From: UBA7960 sp964624065
GTDB taxonomy: Bacteria > Bacteroidota > Bacteroidia > Bacteroidales > UBA7960
Assembly (NCBI GenBank): GCA_964624065.1
Contig: CAZUWF010000004.1
Span: forward strand, 1-64,000
Length of the DNA stretch: 64,000 nt
Direction of reading: 5' to 3'
Part shown: positions 9,470-17,682 of the stretch, one piece after another
How the letters are laid out: every line of letters begins with the position of its first letter
Position numbering within the stretch: position 1 is the stretch's first letter
Position numbers and translations under genes: made by a program
Notes under the pieces: generated by a model
Databases searched by the model: none
What the model was told of the DNA's origin: nothing
The model's input: only the letters and a program-made list of their open reading frames with translations

Positions 9470-10312
9470 TCAATTGTTTCCCAAAATTTCTTGAACTTCG
9501 GCCAGCACCTCGTTTTGTTTTGCTTTGGATAGTCCGAGTTTACCGAAGGGTTCGGGTTTTGAGAGTAGCTCGCGACAGAGCACCACGTGGTTGTTGAGCA
9601 AGAAATCGGTTTGCTTTCGCGAAAGCGATGTAAGGACTGTTACTGGGAATATTCCGAAAGATTCGATTAGCTCCTTGAGGCTTTTGCCACGCGGGTGGTC
9701 CCAGCTTATGGTTCTAAGGCCTGCACATTTGGCGTAATCTTGCGCATCGGTGCTAAAACGGGTGTTGGTAACTATCATCGCGTATTTCTCAAGGTTTTGG
9801 TTTGAGGGGTCTTTGTCCCAGGTGTGTTTTACGTCCAGAAACCGCGAGTTGATGTAAAGGGGCACCTGCACGCTGCAATTTTTTCCCTGGGTGTTGTAAA
9901 ACTTGCATTCAACCATAAAAAGTTCTTTTTGGTTTTTGGCCACCACGTCGAGCTCGTGGGTTATGCACCTGCCCGCCACGGTTTGGTTGAGCTTAACCTC
10001 GTAACCCAAACATTCAATTAAAGCTCCAACAAACCGCTCGAACGGAAAGCCCGACGGGCCCAGGGCCATAATGCTTGTCTTGAGGCTGTAGCGGGCGGCA
10101 TTGGATTTGCGGGTGGCCTTCAAGAACCTGAACGCCAACCTGTAAATCAACTTGGTGGGCATACCATCGTAGAGCAAAGGCTTGATGTTGGCCATCACCT
10201 GTTTGATCTCGTGTGGGTTTGCACCCGAATTTTCGAGCGAGAGGGCCAGCTTTGCCGCCGCAAAAATCTCCTCCTCGCCCGAGTGTTTTAGTACCTTGAT
10301 TTTTTTCGACAT
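9470..10312 (-). CDS. ATP-cone domain fused to a Mrr-like PD-(D/E)xK nuclease
   Basis: This 280-residue protein joins two domains. Residues 1-85 resemble the ATP-cone, the nucleotide-binding regulatory domain of ribonucleotide reductases and NrdR (KVLKHSGEEEIF at the start). Residues about 88-215 are a restriction-endonuclease-like Mrr catalytic domain with visible active-site residues: Asp122 in HELDVVA, and Glu135/Lys137 in VECKFY. The C-terminal 60 residues are helical and could be an HhH-like DNA-binding tail. The expected activity is metal-dependent DNA cleavage gated by adenine nucleotides, which is inference. No methylase is nearby, so this is not a classical restriction system. Candidate roles are defence or DNA repair. 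A heptanucleotide repeat lies in its 5' region. Confidence 0.82.
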   Translation of the reverse strand: MSKKIKVLKHSGEEEIFAAAKLALSLENSGANPHEIKQVMANIKPLLYDGMPTKLIYRLAFRFLKATRKSNAARYSLKTSIMALGPSGFPFERFVGALIECLGYEVKLNQTVAGRCITHELDVVAKNQKELFMVECKFYNTQGKNCSVQVPLYINSRFLDVKHTWDKDPSNQNLEKYAMIVTNTRFSTDAQDYAKCAGLRTISWDHPRGKSLKELIESFGIFPVTVLTSLSRKQTDFLLNNHVVLCRELLSKPEPFGKLGLSKAKQNEVLAEVQEILGNN

Positions 10313-10347
10313 CTTGAATTTGTGATGAGTAATTGGTGATTGGCAGA

Positions 10348-10396
10348 AAATTAGAAATTAGAAATTAGAAATTAGAAATTAGAAATTAGAAATTAG
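10348..10396. repeat. Seven perfect copies of a 7-bp repeat (AAATTAG)
   Basis: AAATTAG repeats seven times without a mismatch, 36 bp upstream of the ATG of the ATP-cone nuclease and 95 bp past the stop of the CotH gene. On the minus strand each unit reads CTAATTT, so it supplies part of a TAnnTTTG-like -7 box. Such arrays can change copy number by slippage; a regulatory effect is inference. Confidence 0.95.
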
Positions 10397-10490
10397 TAAA
10401 CTTTTCAATTTTCACTTTTCATTCTTCGTTCTTAGCTCTTAGTTTTTCACTGATCACAGTTCCCTGCCTACTGCTTTCTCTTGTCCATTG

Positions 10491-13400
10491 TCAATTATTT
10501 TTCACCATTCTCAGCACCTCGGTGCCCAAATCCGTAACCACCTTGCAAAAGTACAACCCTGGGGCTAAGTTTTGCCCACCAAGTTTAAATTGGTGTGTTC
10601 CGGCGTTAATCTTTCCGTGGTGCAAGGTTTCTACCGTGCGGCCTTGGGGGTCTATTATAGTTGCAAGAACTTCCGAAGGCGCTGAAATCTTAAGCTCAAT
10701 TGTGGTACTGGTCGAAAAAGGGTTGGGGTAGTTAAAAAGCGATATTTTGTCTGTTTCCACCACCTCTACATTTGTATTAATCGGGATGCCTTCCAACACT
10801 ATGTTGTCAAACCTGTTGTTGCCCTCAATTCCGCTTGCCTCTTCGCCAAGAAAAGATATCTTGAACTGCAAGTTGGCATTGTTGTTAACTTGGTCTATTG
10901 CGCTGAGGTCGAATCTGAACACTTCAAAGTTTATTGGCACCGCGTATGGTTGTGCAAGCTCCACCCAATTGTCGCCTCCGTTGGTGGAATAATAGAGCTG
11001 TTGTTGCCGTGCCCCGTTATTGGTGCGGTGTAGTGCAAACGAAAGTTTTATTTCCCTATGTGCCGTTGATGGGGTATGAATTATCAAGTCACGGGTGTTT
11101 GAAGGGTTTCTAACCCTCAAGGCCCTTCCGGCTGTCTGGCTGTCGAAGGCGTTGAGTACTGTACCGTCGATTCTGTCCATAAAGCCATTGCCTGTTCCCG
11201 GATAGGAGATGTTGCCCGATCCGGCCAGAGATAGGTCGGCGGGTACCTGTGTTAGGGTTCCTGATGGGAGGCTGTTGAAGTGCCAGTAGTGGATTAGTGC
11301 GCTGGTAAAGTGGGCCTTTAGGGTCAGGTTGGCAATGAGGGTTACTGTCGTTTTTGCTTGGGTGCCTTGGGGCAGCCCCTCCCAGTGGCTAAACCTGTAT
11401 CCGGGCTTTGCAATTGCCTCAATTTCAATGGGAATGTTCCTGAAGTACTCGCCTGTCCAGGGGTTGGATATGTGGTGAGGCTGCAGCCTGTTTACCCTCA
11501 CCCCGCCCTGATCAATGTTGGCGGAGCTCACGGTAAGGTTTGCGGTTTCGCCGAGGCCAAACTGGGCTTTTAGGTGTTGTTTCATAAAAGTGGGCCTCTG
11601 TTGCCCGAAGGTTGCCATACGGTCAATTTGCTGGTTCCAGTTTGCCAGGCTCGAAGGGGTGCGCCAGCGGTGTATGTGCTCTTCCATTTCGGGCCGGTAG
11701 AGCTGACGGTGCTCCTCAAGCCTTGCCCCTACGTTGTTGGGGCTGAAAACCGTATTCAGGAAATCGCAGAAGCGGTTAATGAGGTGGTTCTTGAAACCGG
11801 GGTTTTGTACCAACTGCCTGAACATAAGTGTTGACCAGGGCGGGTTTGGCCAGCTCGGGCCGTTGGCGGCCAGGGCAAAGGTCAGGGTATTGTGAGCCGC
11901 TCCCTCTGCCACACCGGGCACGTAGCCAAAGTTCAGCCAAAATCCGAAGTCGGTATCCTTTACCATCCACCGCCATCGTCCGTCGAGGCCCGGCGGGGAG
12001 CCGGCCTGGTATCCGGCGGTAAGCCTCCGCCAGTATTGCAGGTTGTTGCCCGGCCAGTCGGTGTTCATAAAGAATATTTGCAGCACCTGGTGGTCAATAA
12101 AGCTCTCTATGTCCATTAGCGTTTGTACATGCTGGTAGTTGGCAGGTGTGGCCATATTGTTGTTTGCCACGTAAGCATACAGTGCCTGGTAGTGTGCTGT
12201 GCCATCGGGGTTGCCGTTGTCGAAAACAGCATTGTTTTCCAGCATGGTGTATTCGGTTTCGGCCAGGCCGTAATGAGTTTCTATGTATCGGGAGTCGTAC
12301 CTGTCGCGAATGTTATGAACGCCCCAGTATTCGCCGTTGAGAAACATTATGGCCGGGCGCGAGTATTGCAAGTCAACCTTTGCAAAGCCTTTTAGCAGCG
12401 ACTGCATGTAGGCATCGCGAAATATTGCCTGATCCCAGTCGTTGCCGCTGTTTCGGAGCAAGAAACGCTTGAAGCGCAAGATTGGCTTGTCGGCGAAAAA
12501 CTGGTAGTTTACCCAGGATTGGCCGTACTCCTCTCGGGCATAAAACCTAAGGGTTTTGCGAGGTCTGTTTCGGGTGGTTCCGCCGTGGGTGCGCACTCCA
12601 AGCTGTTGCGAGAAAATCAGCTGGCCGTTGTTTTCGAAAAACTCCACGTGGGTGAGCCTTTCCCATTCATCGCCCTCTTGGAAGTAGTTGTTGTTGTTTC
12701 CAAAAACGTAAATCCCGGTGTCGGGGCTGAAGAAGGCACCCGGGGGTGCATTTACCGAAAAAACGGGCATTGAGTAGCGTTGTGCCCCTTGGGGGTTAAC
12801 AATAAACGATGCCGTAGCCACCCTGCTGGGCTCCATTGCCGGGGCAAATGCCCTTGCGCGAATGGTGTTTATCTTGAAAATTTCGCCCGTCGGGGGTTGC
12901 CACATCTCGGAGCCACTTCCCACATTGTTGGTGGGTATAAGGGAAATACCGTTGGGATGACCCTGTCGCGAGGTCATCATCAAGGGAGAAGTGAACACGG
13001 GGCTGCTATGTGTGGGTATGCTGCCATCGGTGGTGTACCTCACCACTGCCAAGGGAACCAAGTTTTCAAAAACATAGTGGCCGGGCTGATGGGCGATTCC
13101 GTTGAAGGTTATTGCCGCGTTGCCTATGGTGTTGCCTGCGGCGTCCGTAACCACAAAGGTTACCTTGAAGAGCGGCTGCGGCGGCGGTGTAATGTGGCCG
13201 AAGTAGTCGTTTATTACGGTGGCGCCGGTAATGTATACCACACGATTGGGATTGCCGCCCCATTCGCCGCCGCCCCAACCTTGGTTGCGGAAGTACTTGT
13301 ACTGATATTCGCCGGGGTTTAACTGGAAAGTTTTCACGAAAAACGGCGATCCGGGGCTTTCTCTAACCATTAGCATACCGGAATTGCTACCGGGAATAGG

Positions 13401-13811
13401 CCAGATTGGGTTGGCCATGGTGCCGCTCATATAAACGCTGTCGGTGGTGCCCACTGACGAACCGCTGGTGTTTGCCCTAAAGGTTACCGAAACCGGCGAT
13501 TTTTGGATCGAAGCTGAGTTATCAAGGCTTGCCTTAGCGGGCTGCAGCACTAAAGGTACGGTTAGGTTTTGGTCAATTACCCGCACTTCTCCCGATTTTG
13601 GTACGTAACCTGCTGCTGCAACGGTGTAGGTATAAACCCCTGTTTGGGAAGTGCTCAAAGTAAGGCCGAATGGTGTGGTGTAGAACCCCGCCGGGTGCGA
13701 AAAGGTTGGAGCCGGGATTGCAGGGGGTTCAGTGCCTTGGGCAATCAATAATATGGATGTTGAGCACAGCAGCAAAACTATAGGGGCAAATCCACGGAAC
13801 AAAAACTTCAT
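10491..13811 (-). CDS. CotH kinase family surface protein with T9SS sorting domain and a split N-terminal domain
   Basis: This 1106-residue secreted protein has a signal peptide (1-25). Its core (about 330-740) is a CotH-type kinase-like domain with NGEYWGVHNIRDRYD and MVKDTDFGFW; CotH proteins are atypical protein kinases. The usual CotH leader is a chitobiase C-terminal-like domain. Here it begins at PTFSHPAGFY (35-58), breaks off at residue 58, and resumes at AVVRYTTDGS (255 on). Residues 59-254 between them hold the second half of a carboxypeptidase-regulatory-like domain, a starch-binding-like domain, and the first half of the regulatory-like domain. After the core come a KPGYRFSHWEG repeat, a jelly-roll, and a T9SS type A sorting domain (last 80 residues). 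It should be displayed on the cell surface. The target is unknown. Confidence 0.87.
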   Translation of the reverse strand: MKFLFRGFAPIVLLLCSTSILLIAQGTEPPAIPAPTFSHPAGFYTTPFGLTLSTSQTGVYTYTVAAAGYVPKSGEVRVIDQNLTVPLVLQPAKASLDNSASIQKSPVSVTFRANTSGSSVGTTDSVYMSGTMANPIWPIPGSNSGMLMVRESPGSPFFVKTFQLNPGEYQYKYFRNQGWGGGEWGGNPNRVVYITGATVINDYFGHITPPPQPLFKVTFVVTDAAGNTIGNAAITFNGIAHQPGHYVFENLVPLAVVRYTTDGSIPTHSSPVFTSPLMMTSRQGHPNGISLIPTNNVGSGSEMWQPPTGEIFKINTIRARAFAPAMEPSRVATASFIVNPQGAQRYSMPVFSVNAPPGAFFSPDTGIYVFGNNNNYFQEGDEWERLTHVEFFENNGQLIFSQQLGVRTHGGTTRNRPRKTLRFYAREEYGQSWVNYQFFADKPILRFKRFLLRNSGNDWDQAIFRDAYMQSLLKGFAKVDLQYSRPAIMFLNGEYWGVHNIRDRYDSRYIETHYGLAETEYTMLENNAVFDNGNPDGTAHYQALYAYVANNNMATPANYQHVQTLMDIESFIDHQVLQIFFMNTDWPGNNLQYWRRLTAGYQAGSPPGLDGRWRWMVKDTDFGFWLNFGYVPGVAEGAAHNTLTFALAANGPSWPNPPWSTLMFRQLVQNPGFKNHLINRFCDFLNTVFSPNNVGARLEEHRQLYRPEMEEHIHRWRTPSSLANWNQQIDRMATFGQQRPTFMKQHLKAQFGLGETANLTVSSANIDQGGVRVNRLQPHHISNPWTGEYFRNIPIEIEAIAKPGYRFSHWEGLPQGTQAKTTVTLIANLTLKAHFTSALIHYWHFNSLPSGTLTQVPADLSLAGSGNISYPGTGNGFMDRIDGTVLNAFDSQTAGRALRVRNPSNTRDLIIHTPSTAHREIKLSFALHRTNNGARQQQLYYSTNGGDNWVELAQPYAVPINFEVFRFDLSAIDQVNNNANLQFKISFLGEEASGIEGNNRFDNIVLEGIPINTNVEVVETDKISLFNYPNPFSTSTTIELKISAPSEVLATIIDPQGRTVETLHHGKINAGTHQFKLGGQNLAPGLYFCKVVTDLGTEVLRMVKNN

Positions 13812-13839
13812 TTAGGTAAGGTTGATTTTGGGCTGCAAG

Positions 13840-13869
13840 CAAAGATAGGTGATTTTTTGGAAAAGACAA
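13840..13869 (-). promoter_or_regulatory. Promoter for the CotH gene
   Basis: On the minus strand a TTG (13867-13869) is followed after exactly 19 bp by TATCTTTG (13840-13847). This is a textbook Bacteroidota promoter. It lies about 30 bp upstream of the CotH ATG and shows that the gene is transcribed separately from the sigma-factor pair. Confidence 0.78.
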
Positions 13870-13910
13870 CCCTGACAAGTTTTCGAGTAGCCGCCATATT
13901 TGGCTTCAAC

Positions 13911-15212
13911 CTATTTCCCGGAAAACAGAAATTTCAAGTTCATCCCGCCCATTCCAATCCTAAGGTTGCTGCTGGAAATATCGCCAAGGGGCAGCTTCAA
14001 GAAGGGTTCCAGGATTAGGGAGTTTTTCTTTCCTATTATCACATAACCTGCCGAGAGGTTGAGCATTCGGCCCAGGTCAACGCGGCTCAAGGGTCCGAAG
14101 GTATCATCCACGAAAATGGTTAATGAATAAAATGATTCGGGGCCAAGAGGTAAGCCATCGGCGGAGTTCCGGAATTGGAGGTAGTTTACGCCCGATACAG
14201 ATTGATGCAGGTAAACCAGGGAAGTGAGTCCCGTTGACACGAAAAGCCTCCTGCCTGCATCTTCAAAAACACTGAACTGGATGTTGGCGGGTATTTCCAA
14301 TGCCAGGAAATTGTATTTGTTGTTTCCCGAAAAATTGTGTACAGGGTTGGTGCCACTTTGTATGTTGAAAAGGCCTGCAAAGGTTTCTTGAAGTGCTCGT
14401 GTAGCTTGATTTCTGATGTCGAGTTGGTTGTAGGCCAATAGGCCGCCCACTTCGAGTTTTACCCTTTGGGAAAGTTTGTATCCAGCCGAAACCCCTGCCG
14501 AAAATCCCGGCAGGGGTGTTGGTTGGTTCTGGGTAAACGAGAACATTGGGCTTGCAGAGAGTGTCCACGAAAGGCGGTTCTTTGGGGTGCTCGGCGGAAG
14601 CCACGGAAGGTAACCAGATACGTTTGTGGGTACGTTTTCTGCGAAAGTAGGCTCAATGGTGGTAATTTCTTTTTGTGGCTGGTGCGGGTCATTGGCGTTG
14701 CCTTTTTCGGGGGCTTGAGCCGTTTTAGGTTGTTCGTTAACAATCGACCCTGTTTCGACCAGCTGTTGTGGCACGGTGGGTAGCTCTGTTTGCAAGACTG
14801 CAATTACAGGTTCACGTTGTACCATTGTTGGTTTTTTCTTGCTTTTTAACTTTGTATCCGGTTCGGGGGCTTGGTATGCGTTTTGGCTCACTGAAGGTAT
14901 GGGATGGGATTGGGGCAAGCCTTGATTGGTTGATGTTGGCAGATGTGCCTCGGCAACTTCTGAGGTTTTGGCTGAACCGACTTTTTTGTTTGGGATGAAG
15001 ACCGGAGCCAGGAGCAACGCTACTGATGCCGCCGCCAAAACCGAAGCAACGGCAACCTTTGTTCGGGTGCTCAAAAACCTAACCACCTTTGGCTTGCTCG
15101 CCCCATCGAGCTTGGCCTTCATGCCGGCCCAGGCCCATTCGGGTACCCCCTCGCGCCAATTGTCGAAGGTTTCCCTTACATTGTCGGCTAAATGTTCGTC
15201 AAACTGCCTCAT
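13911..15212 (-). CDS. Sigma-factor-linked protein with one TM helix and a C-terminal beta-barrel-like domain
   Basis: This 433-residue protein overlaps the ECF sigma gene by 14 nt, so the two are co-transcribed and probably translationally coupled. Residues 1-50 are soluble and charged with aromatic residues (WREGVPEWAWAGMKAKLD), as expected for a cytoplasmic sigma-binding region. Residues about 52-73 form one transmembrane helix. Residues 74-200 are a low-complexity Pro/Gln/Glu/Lys linker. Residues about 205-433 have alternating beta-strands typical of an outer-membrane barrel (OMP_b-brl type), ending FLFSGK. The position after an ECF sigma gene suggests an anti-sigma or sensor role, but no standard anti-sigma domain is recognised. 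How one chain can hold both an inner-membrane helix and a barrel is unresolved. Confidence 0.82.
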   Translation of the reverse strand: MRQFDEHLADNVRETFDNWREGVPEWAWAGMKAKLDGASKPKVVRFLSTRTKVAVASVLAAASVALLLAPVFIPNKKVGSAKTSEVAEAHLPTSTNQGLPQSHPIPSVSQNAYQAPEPDTKLKSKKKPTMVQREPVIAVLQTELPTVPQQLVETGSIVNEQPKTAQAPEKGNANDPHQPQKEITTIEPTFAENVPTNVSGYLPWLPPSTPKNRLSWTLSASPMFSFTQNQPTPLPGFSAGVSAGYKLSQRVKLEVGGLLAYNQLDIRNQATRALQETFAGLFNIQSGTNPVHNFSGNNKYNFLALEIPANIQFSVFEDAGRRLFVSTGLTSLVYLHQSVSGVNYLQFRNSADGLPLGPESFYSLTIFVDDTFGPLSRVDLGRMLNLSAGYVIIGKKNSLILEPFLKLPLGDISSSNLRIGMGGMNLKFLFSGK

Positions 15213-15771
15213 TGCAACCTTCGTTTATCATTTTGAAATACAATTCCCTAAGTGTTTTTTTTGCCCGGCTAAGGCTCGATCTCGACGTTCCGGGCGATAA
15301 ACCGAGCATACCGCCAATTTCCTCATGGCTGTAACCCTCCACCTCAAAAAGGTTGAAAACCAACCTTTGCTGAACCGTAAGCCCCTCGAACAAGGCAAGG
15401 ATTTCCTCGCCGTGCATTTTCTTAACAAATTCGGGCTCTATTGTCCTTTCGTTATCAACGACCCAAGGCTCGGCGTTTATGGTGAGCTTCGTGTTCTTTC
15501 GAAGAAAGTCAACAGAGGAGTTCACCAGTATTCTTCTAAACCAGGTTTTGAAGGGCTTTTCAACATCGAAACCCTCAAGGTTTTGAAAAACCTTCATGAA
15601 GCTGTCGTTTAACACCTCCAGGGCATCCTCGCGAGAGGGCAGGTAGCGCAGGGTTACCGACATACCGAAGGCATAATACTGCCTGTACAGTATCTCCTGA
15701 TGCTTGCGACTTCCTTTCAGGCAACCTTCAAACACCACTTTATCAAGAACTTCGCCCCTCGACCGATCCAA
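15199..15771 (-). CDS. ECF-type RNA polymerase sigma-70 factor
   Basis: This 190-residue protein has the two ECF domains. Region 2 includes LRYLPSREDALEVLNDSFMKVF, here quoted only for its DALEV/DSFMKVF core, and RRILVNSSVDFLR. Region 4 includes VEGYSHEEIGGMLGLSPGTSRSSL, recognisable by the SHEEIGGMLG helix-turn-helix. It directs RNA polymerase to envelope-stress or surface genes; the target promoter is unknown. No ATG is available near the start. A TTG at 15771 gives the full length, while GTG codons at 15738 and 15735 give a more typical start before FEGCLKG. A -7 box at 15786-15793 would place transcription start near 15779, leaving only about 8 nt before the TTG and about 40 nt before the GTGs, so the GTG start is plausible. 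Confidence 0.93.
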   Translation of the reverse strand: MDRSRGEVLDKVVFEGCLKGSRKHQEILYRQYYAFGMSVTLRYLPSREDALEVLNDSFMKVFQNLEGFDVEKPFKTWFRRILVNSSVDFLRKNTKLTINAEPWVVDNERTIEPEFVKKMHGEEILALFEGLTVQQRLVFNLFEVEGYSHEEIGGMLGLSPGTSRSSLSRAKKTLRELYFKMINEGCNEAV

Positions 15772-15785
15772 TATGGTTTTTTATT

Positions 15786-15793
15786 CAAAAATA
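15786..15793 (-). promoter_or_regulatory. -7 element for the ECF sigma factor gene
   Basis: The minus strand reads TATTTTTG, matching TAnnTTTG. The expected transcription start is near 15779. The box bears on which start codon is used for the sigma factor. No TTG is present at the usual -33 distance. Confidence 0.5.
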
Positions 15794-15817
15794 CGCCAAA
15801 AAACTCAACCTACGCTT

Positions 15818-16240
15818 TCAATTTACCGATAATTGAATTGACGCGGGCCCATGCGTGCCCTTGTACCTAATGGTGTATGTGCCTGCTCGGGGAAACATCA
15901 CCTGAAAATTTGAGTTTTCGGCAACCAGCACATCGGGACAAATGGCGGAGGGGTTTGGTGGGTGAAGCAAAACCATTAACTCCATTTCAAATCCCGTGAT
16001 ACGGGTTCTTATTACTGCCTTTGAATAACAAGGACTTGGCTTGGTATAGGTGGCCGAGAAAGTTACCGGAGTGCCCGCCACCAAGGTAGATGGTGGAGCA
16101 ACCGAATTAATCCAAGCACTAAACAATCCCTCCTCCGAAAACAAGCTTGACGACAAGTTTGCACTCTCTTCTTTTGAGCAAGACCCACACAAAGCCATCA
16201 CCGACAGCAAGGCAAGCCACTTTATTCTTTTTAGGTTCAT
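15818..16240 (-). CDS. Small lipoprotein of unknown function
   Basis: This 140-residue protein has a lipoprotein signal (residues 1-21) with lipobox LCGSC, so it is probably anchored in the outer or inner membrane. The mature part is a single beta-rich domain with VTFSATY and YTIRYKGTHG, resembling an immunoglobulin-like fold. I do not recognise the family. It lies between the serpin and the ECF sigma gene on the same strand (134 bp and 46 bp away), so it may belong to the same envelope gene group. Confidence 0.75.
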   Translation of the reverse strand: MNLKRIKWLALLSVMALCGSCSKEESANLSSSLFSEEGLFSAWINSVAPPSTLVAGTPVTFSATYTKPSPCYSKAVIRTRITGFEMELMVLLHPPNPSAICPDVLVAENSNFQVMFPRAGTYTIRYKGTHGPASIQLSVN

Positions 16241-16374
16241 TGGTTATTAATTATTGGTAATGGGTGATGAGTGCTTCCACAAAATCAGCAACCGGTGGTT
16301 TAAAATACTTATTGCCTTCCGCCTACTGATTTTTAATTCGTAATTATTAATTATCCAATATCCATTTTTCACTC

Positions 16375-17595
16375 TTAACTCCTCGGATCCATAACCTTCC
16401 CGATAAACAACAGGGTGTTTGTGGTTCGTTCGCGAATTGCAAAGATGAAAGGTTTGTTTGCTTCAAACATTGGGGGCAGGCTCGTAACCCCAACACCTAT
16501 TGTAGTAACTGCTGCCGCCTCGGTACCCTTCTCGTCAACCTTGATAAATGTGTTTTGTTTTACGAAATCTACGTAAAGGTCTTCATCGGAGATTGGTGTA
16601 AGGTTGGCAAGGTGAGGCTGGAAGGCATCAACCATACCCAGGGCTTGCAATATACCTTTCAATTGTTTTTCGTAATTAAACTCGAACTTTGGAAGGAATG
16701 TCAATGTTTTTGGTCCCTGCTGCATGGAGTCGAATTGGCTGGTAATGTTTTCCCAGAGCTGCGGGGTGAAAGAGGCGTAAAATCCTGACAAAGAGCCTGT
16801 TGGCACAATGATTACCATTGAAAAATTGGTGCGTCCGTATGGGAGCTCCGCCGCCTTAAATGTTTGGTTGAAGGTTGTCTTAATATTAAAATCGCCCTTC
16901 ATGGTTGGCACGCTAACCACTGTTCCATTTTGAAGTGTAAAAGGTAGGTTTTGGGTATCGGATGTCTTGAACTGGTATGTCCAGTCGCCTTTGAAGTATA
17001 GGGCGTTCATCAAGAACATGACCAAATCAGGGTCTATTGTATCAATTACCTTTGGTATCTTGCCTTTTGTGTTATCTTTTGCCCAGTTGTTTATTTCGGC
17101 AACCGCATCAGGCGAGGTAAAGTTGAGCCCCCTAACCAGGGCGTTGAAATTTTGGGCAATGGTATTGAGGTAGGGTTGCTTGAAAGGGAACCCCTGCCTG
17201 TAAAATATGGCATTTGCCAGGGCTAAGGTTACCTTGGGGTCGGCCCTGAGCAACTGCCCAACAAGGCTTTTGTAGGCAGTGTTGATTTGCTCTACTGTAA
17301 GGTCGGCAGGATATGCCAGCATCTGCTTTATCTGGGCAAACGTGGCACCCTCGGTACCATTGAGCAACATTGTAAGGGCAACGCTCGCGCTCAATGGCGA
17401 CAGCATAAGGTTCTTTGATTCGGTGGCGGCAACGCCATTGAAAAGGTTTATGCCAAAAGTGTTTCCCGAAGCAATTACCTCCTGGGCCCTTGCCGTAAGC
17501 TCTATCTTAACAATGTCGTCACCAGGATTTGGATCTTTTGAGCAAGAGGCCGAAAACAAAAGTGGCAGAAGGAGAAAAAAGGTTTGTGTTTTCAT
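16375..17595 (-). CDS. Serpin-family protease inhibitor lipoprotein
   Basis: This 406-residue protein has a lipoprotein signal with lipobox SASC followed by a full-length serpin fold. Family marks include NLMLSPLSASVALTMLLNG near the N-terminus, FLMNALYFKGDW in the middle, and the C-terminal KPFIFAIRE...FIGKVMDP. The hinge of the reactive centre loop reads GTEAAAVTTIG from Gly357. Aligned by length to alpha-1-antitrypsin, the scissile P1-P1' pair is Thr371-Ser372. Small hinge residues mean it should be inhibitory. A small P1 would suit elastase- or subtilisin-like proteases; that is inference. I chose the ATG at 17595, because the upstream in-frame extension lacks a signal. It probably protects the cell surface from its own or foreign proteases. 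Confidence 0.92.
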   Translation of the reverse strand: MKTQTFFLLLPLLFSASCSKDPNPGDDIVKIELTARAQEVIASGNTFGINLFNGVAATESKNLMLSPLSASVALTMLLNGTEGATFAQIKQMLAYPADLTVEQINTAYKSLVGQLLRADPKVTLALANAIFYRQGFPFKQPYLNTIAQNFNALVRGLNFTSPDAVAEINNWAKDNTKGKIPKVIDTIDPDLVMFLMNALYFKGDWTYQFKTSDTQNLPFTLQNGTVVSVPTMKGDFNIKTTFNQTFKAAELPYGRTNFSMVIIVPTGSLSGFYASFTPQLWENITSQFDSMQQGPKTLTFLPKFEFNYEKQLKGILQALGMVDAFQPHLANLTPISDEDLYVDFVKQNTFIKVDEKGTEAAAVTTIGVGVTSLPPMFEANKPFIFAIRERTTNTLLFIGKVMDPRS

Positions 17596-17682
17596 TTTTG
17601 AAATATTGTGTTCAATGTTATATGCTAAAATAATGGGCGACTTGTTGCATTGAGCATAAAATATCGGGTTATTACTTGACAA

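Noticed and set aside
10348..10396. CRISPR-like array
   Set aside because: Seven-base units without spacers; it is a simple tandem repeat.
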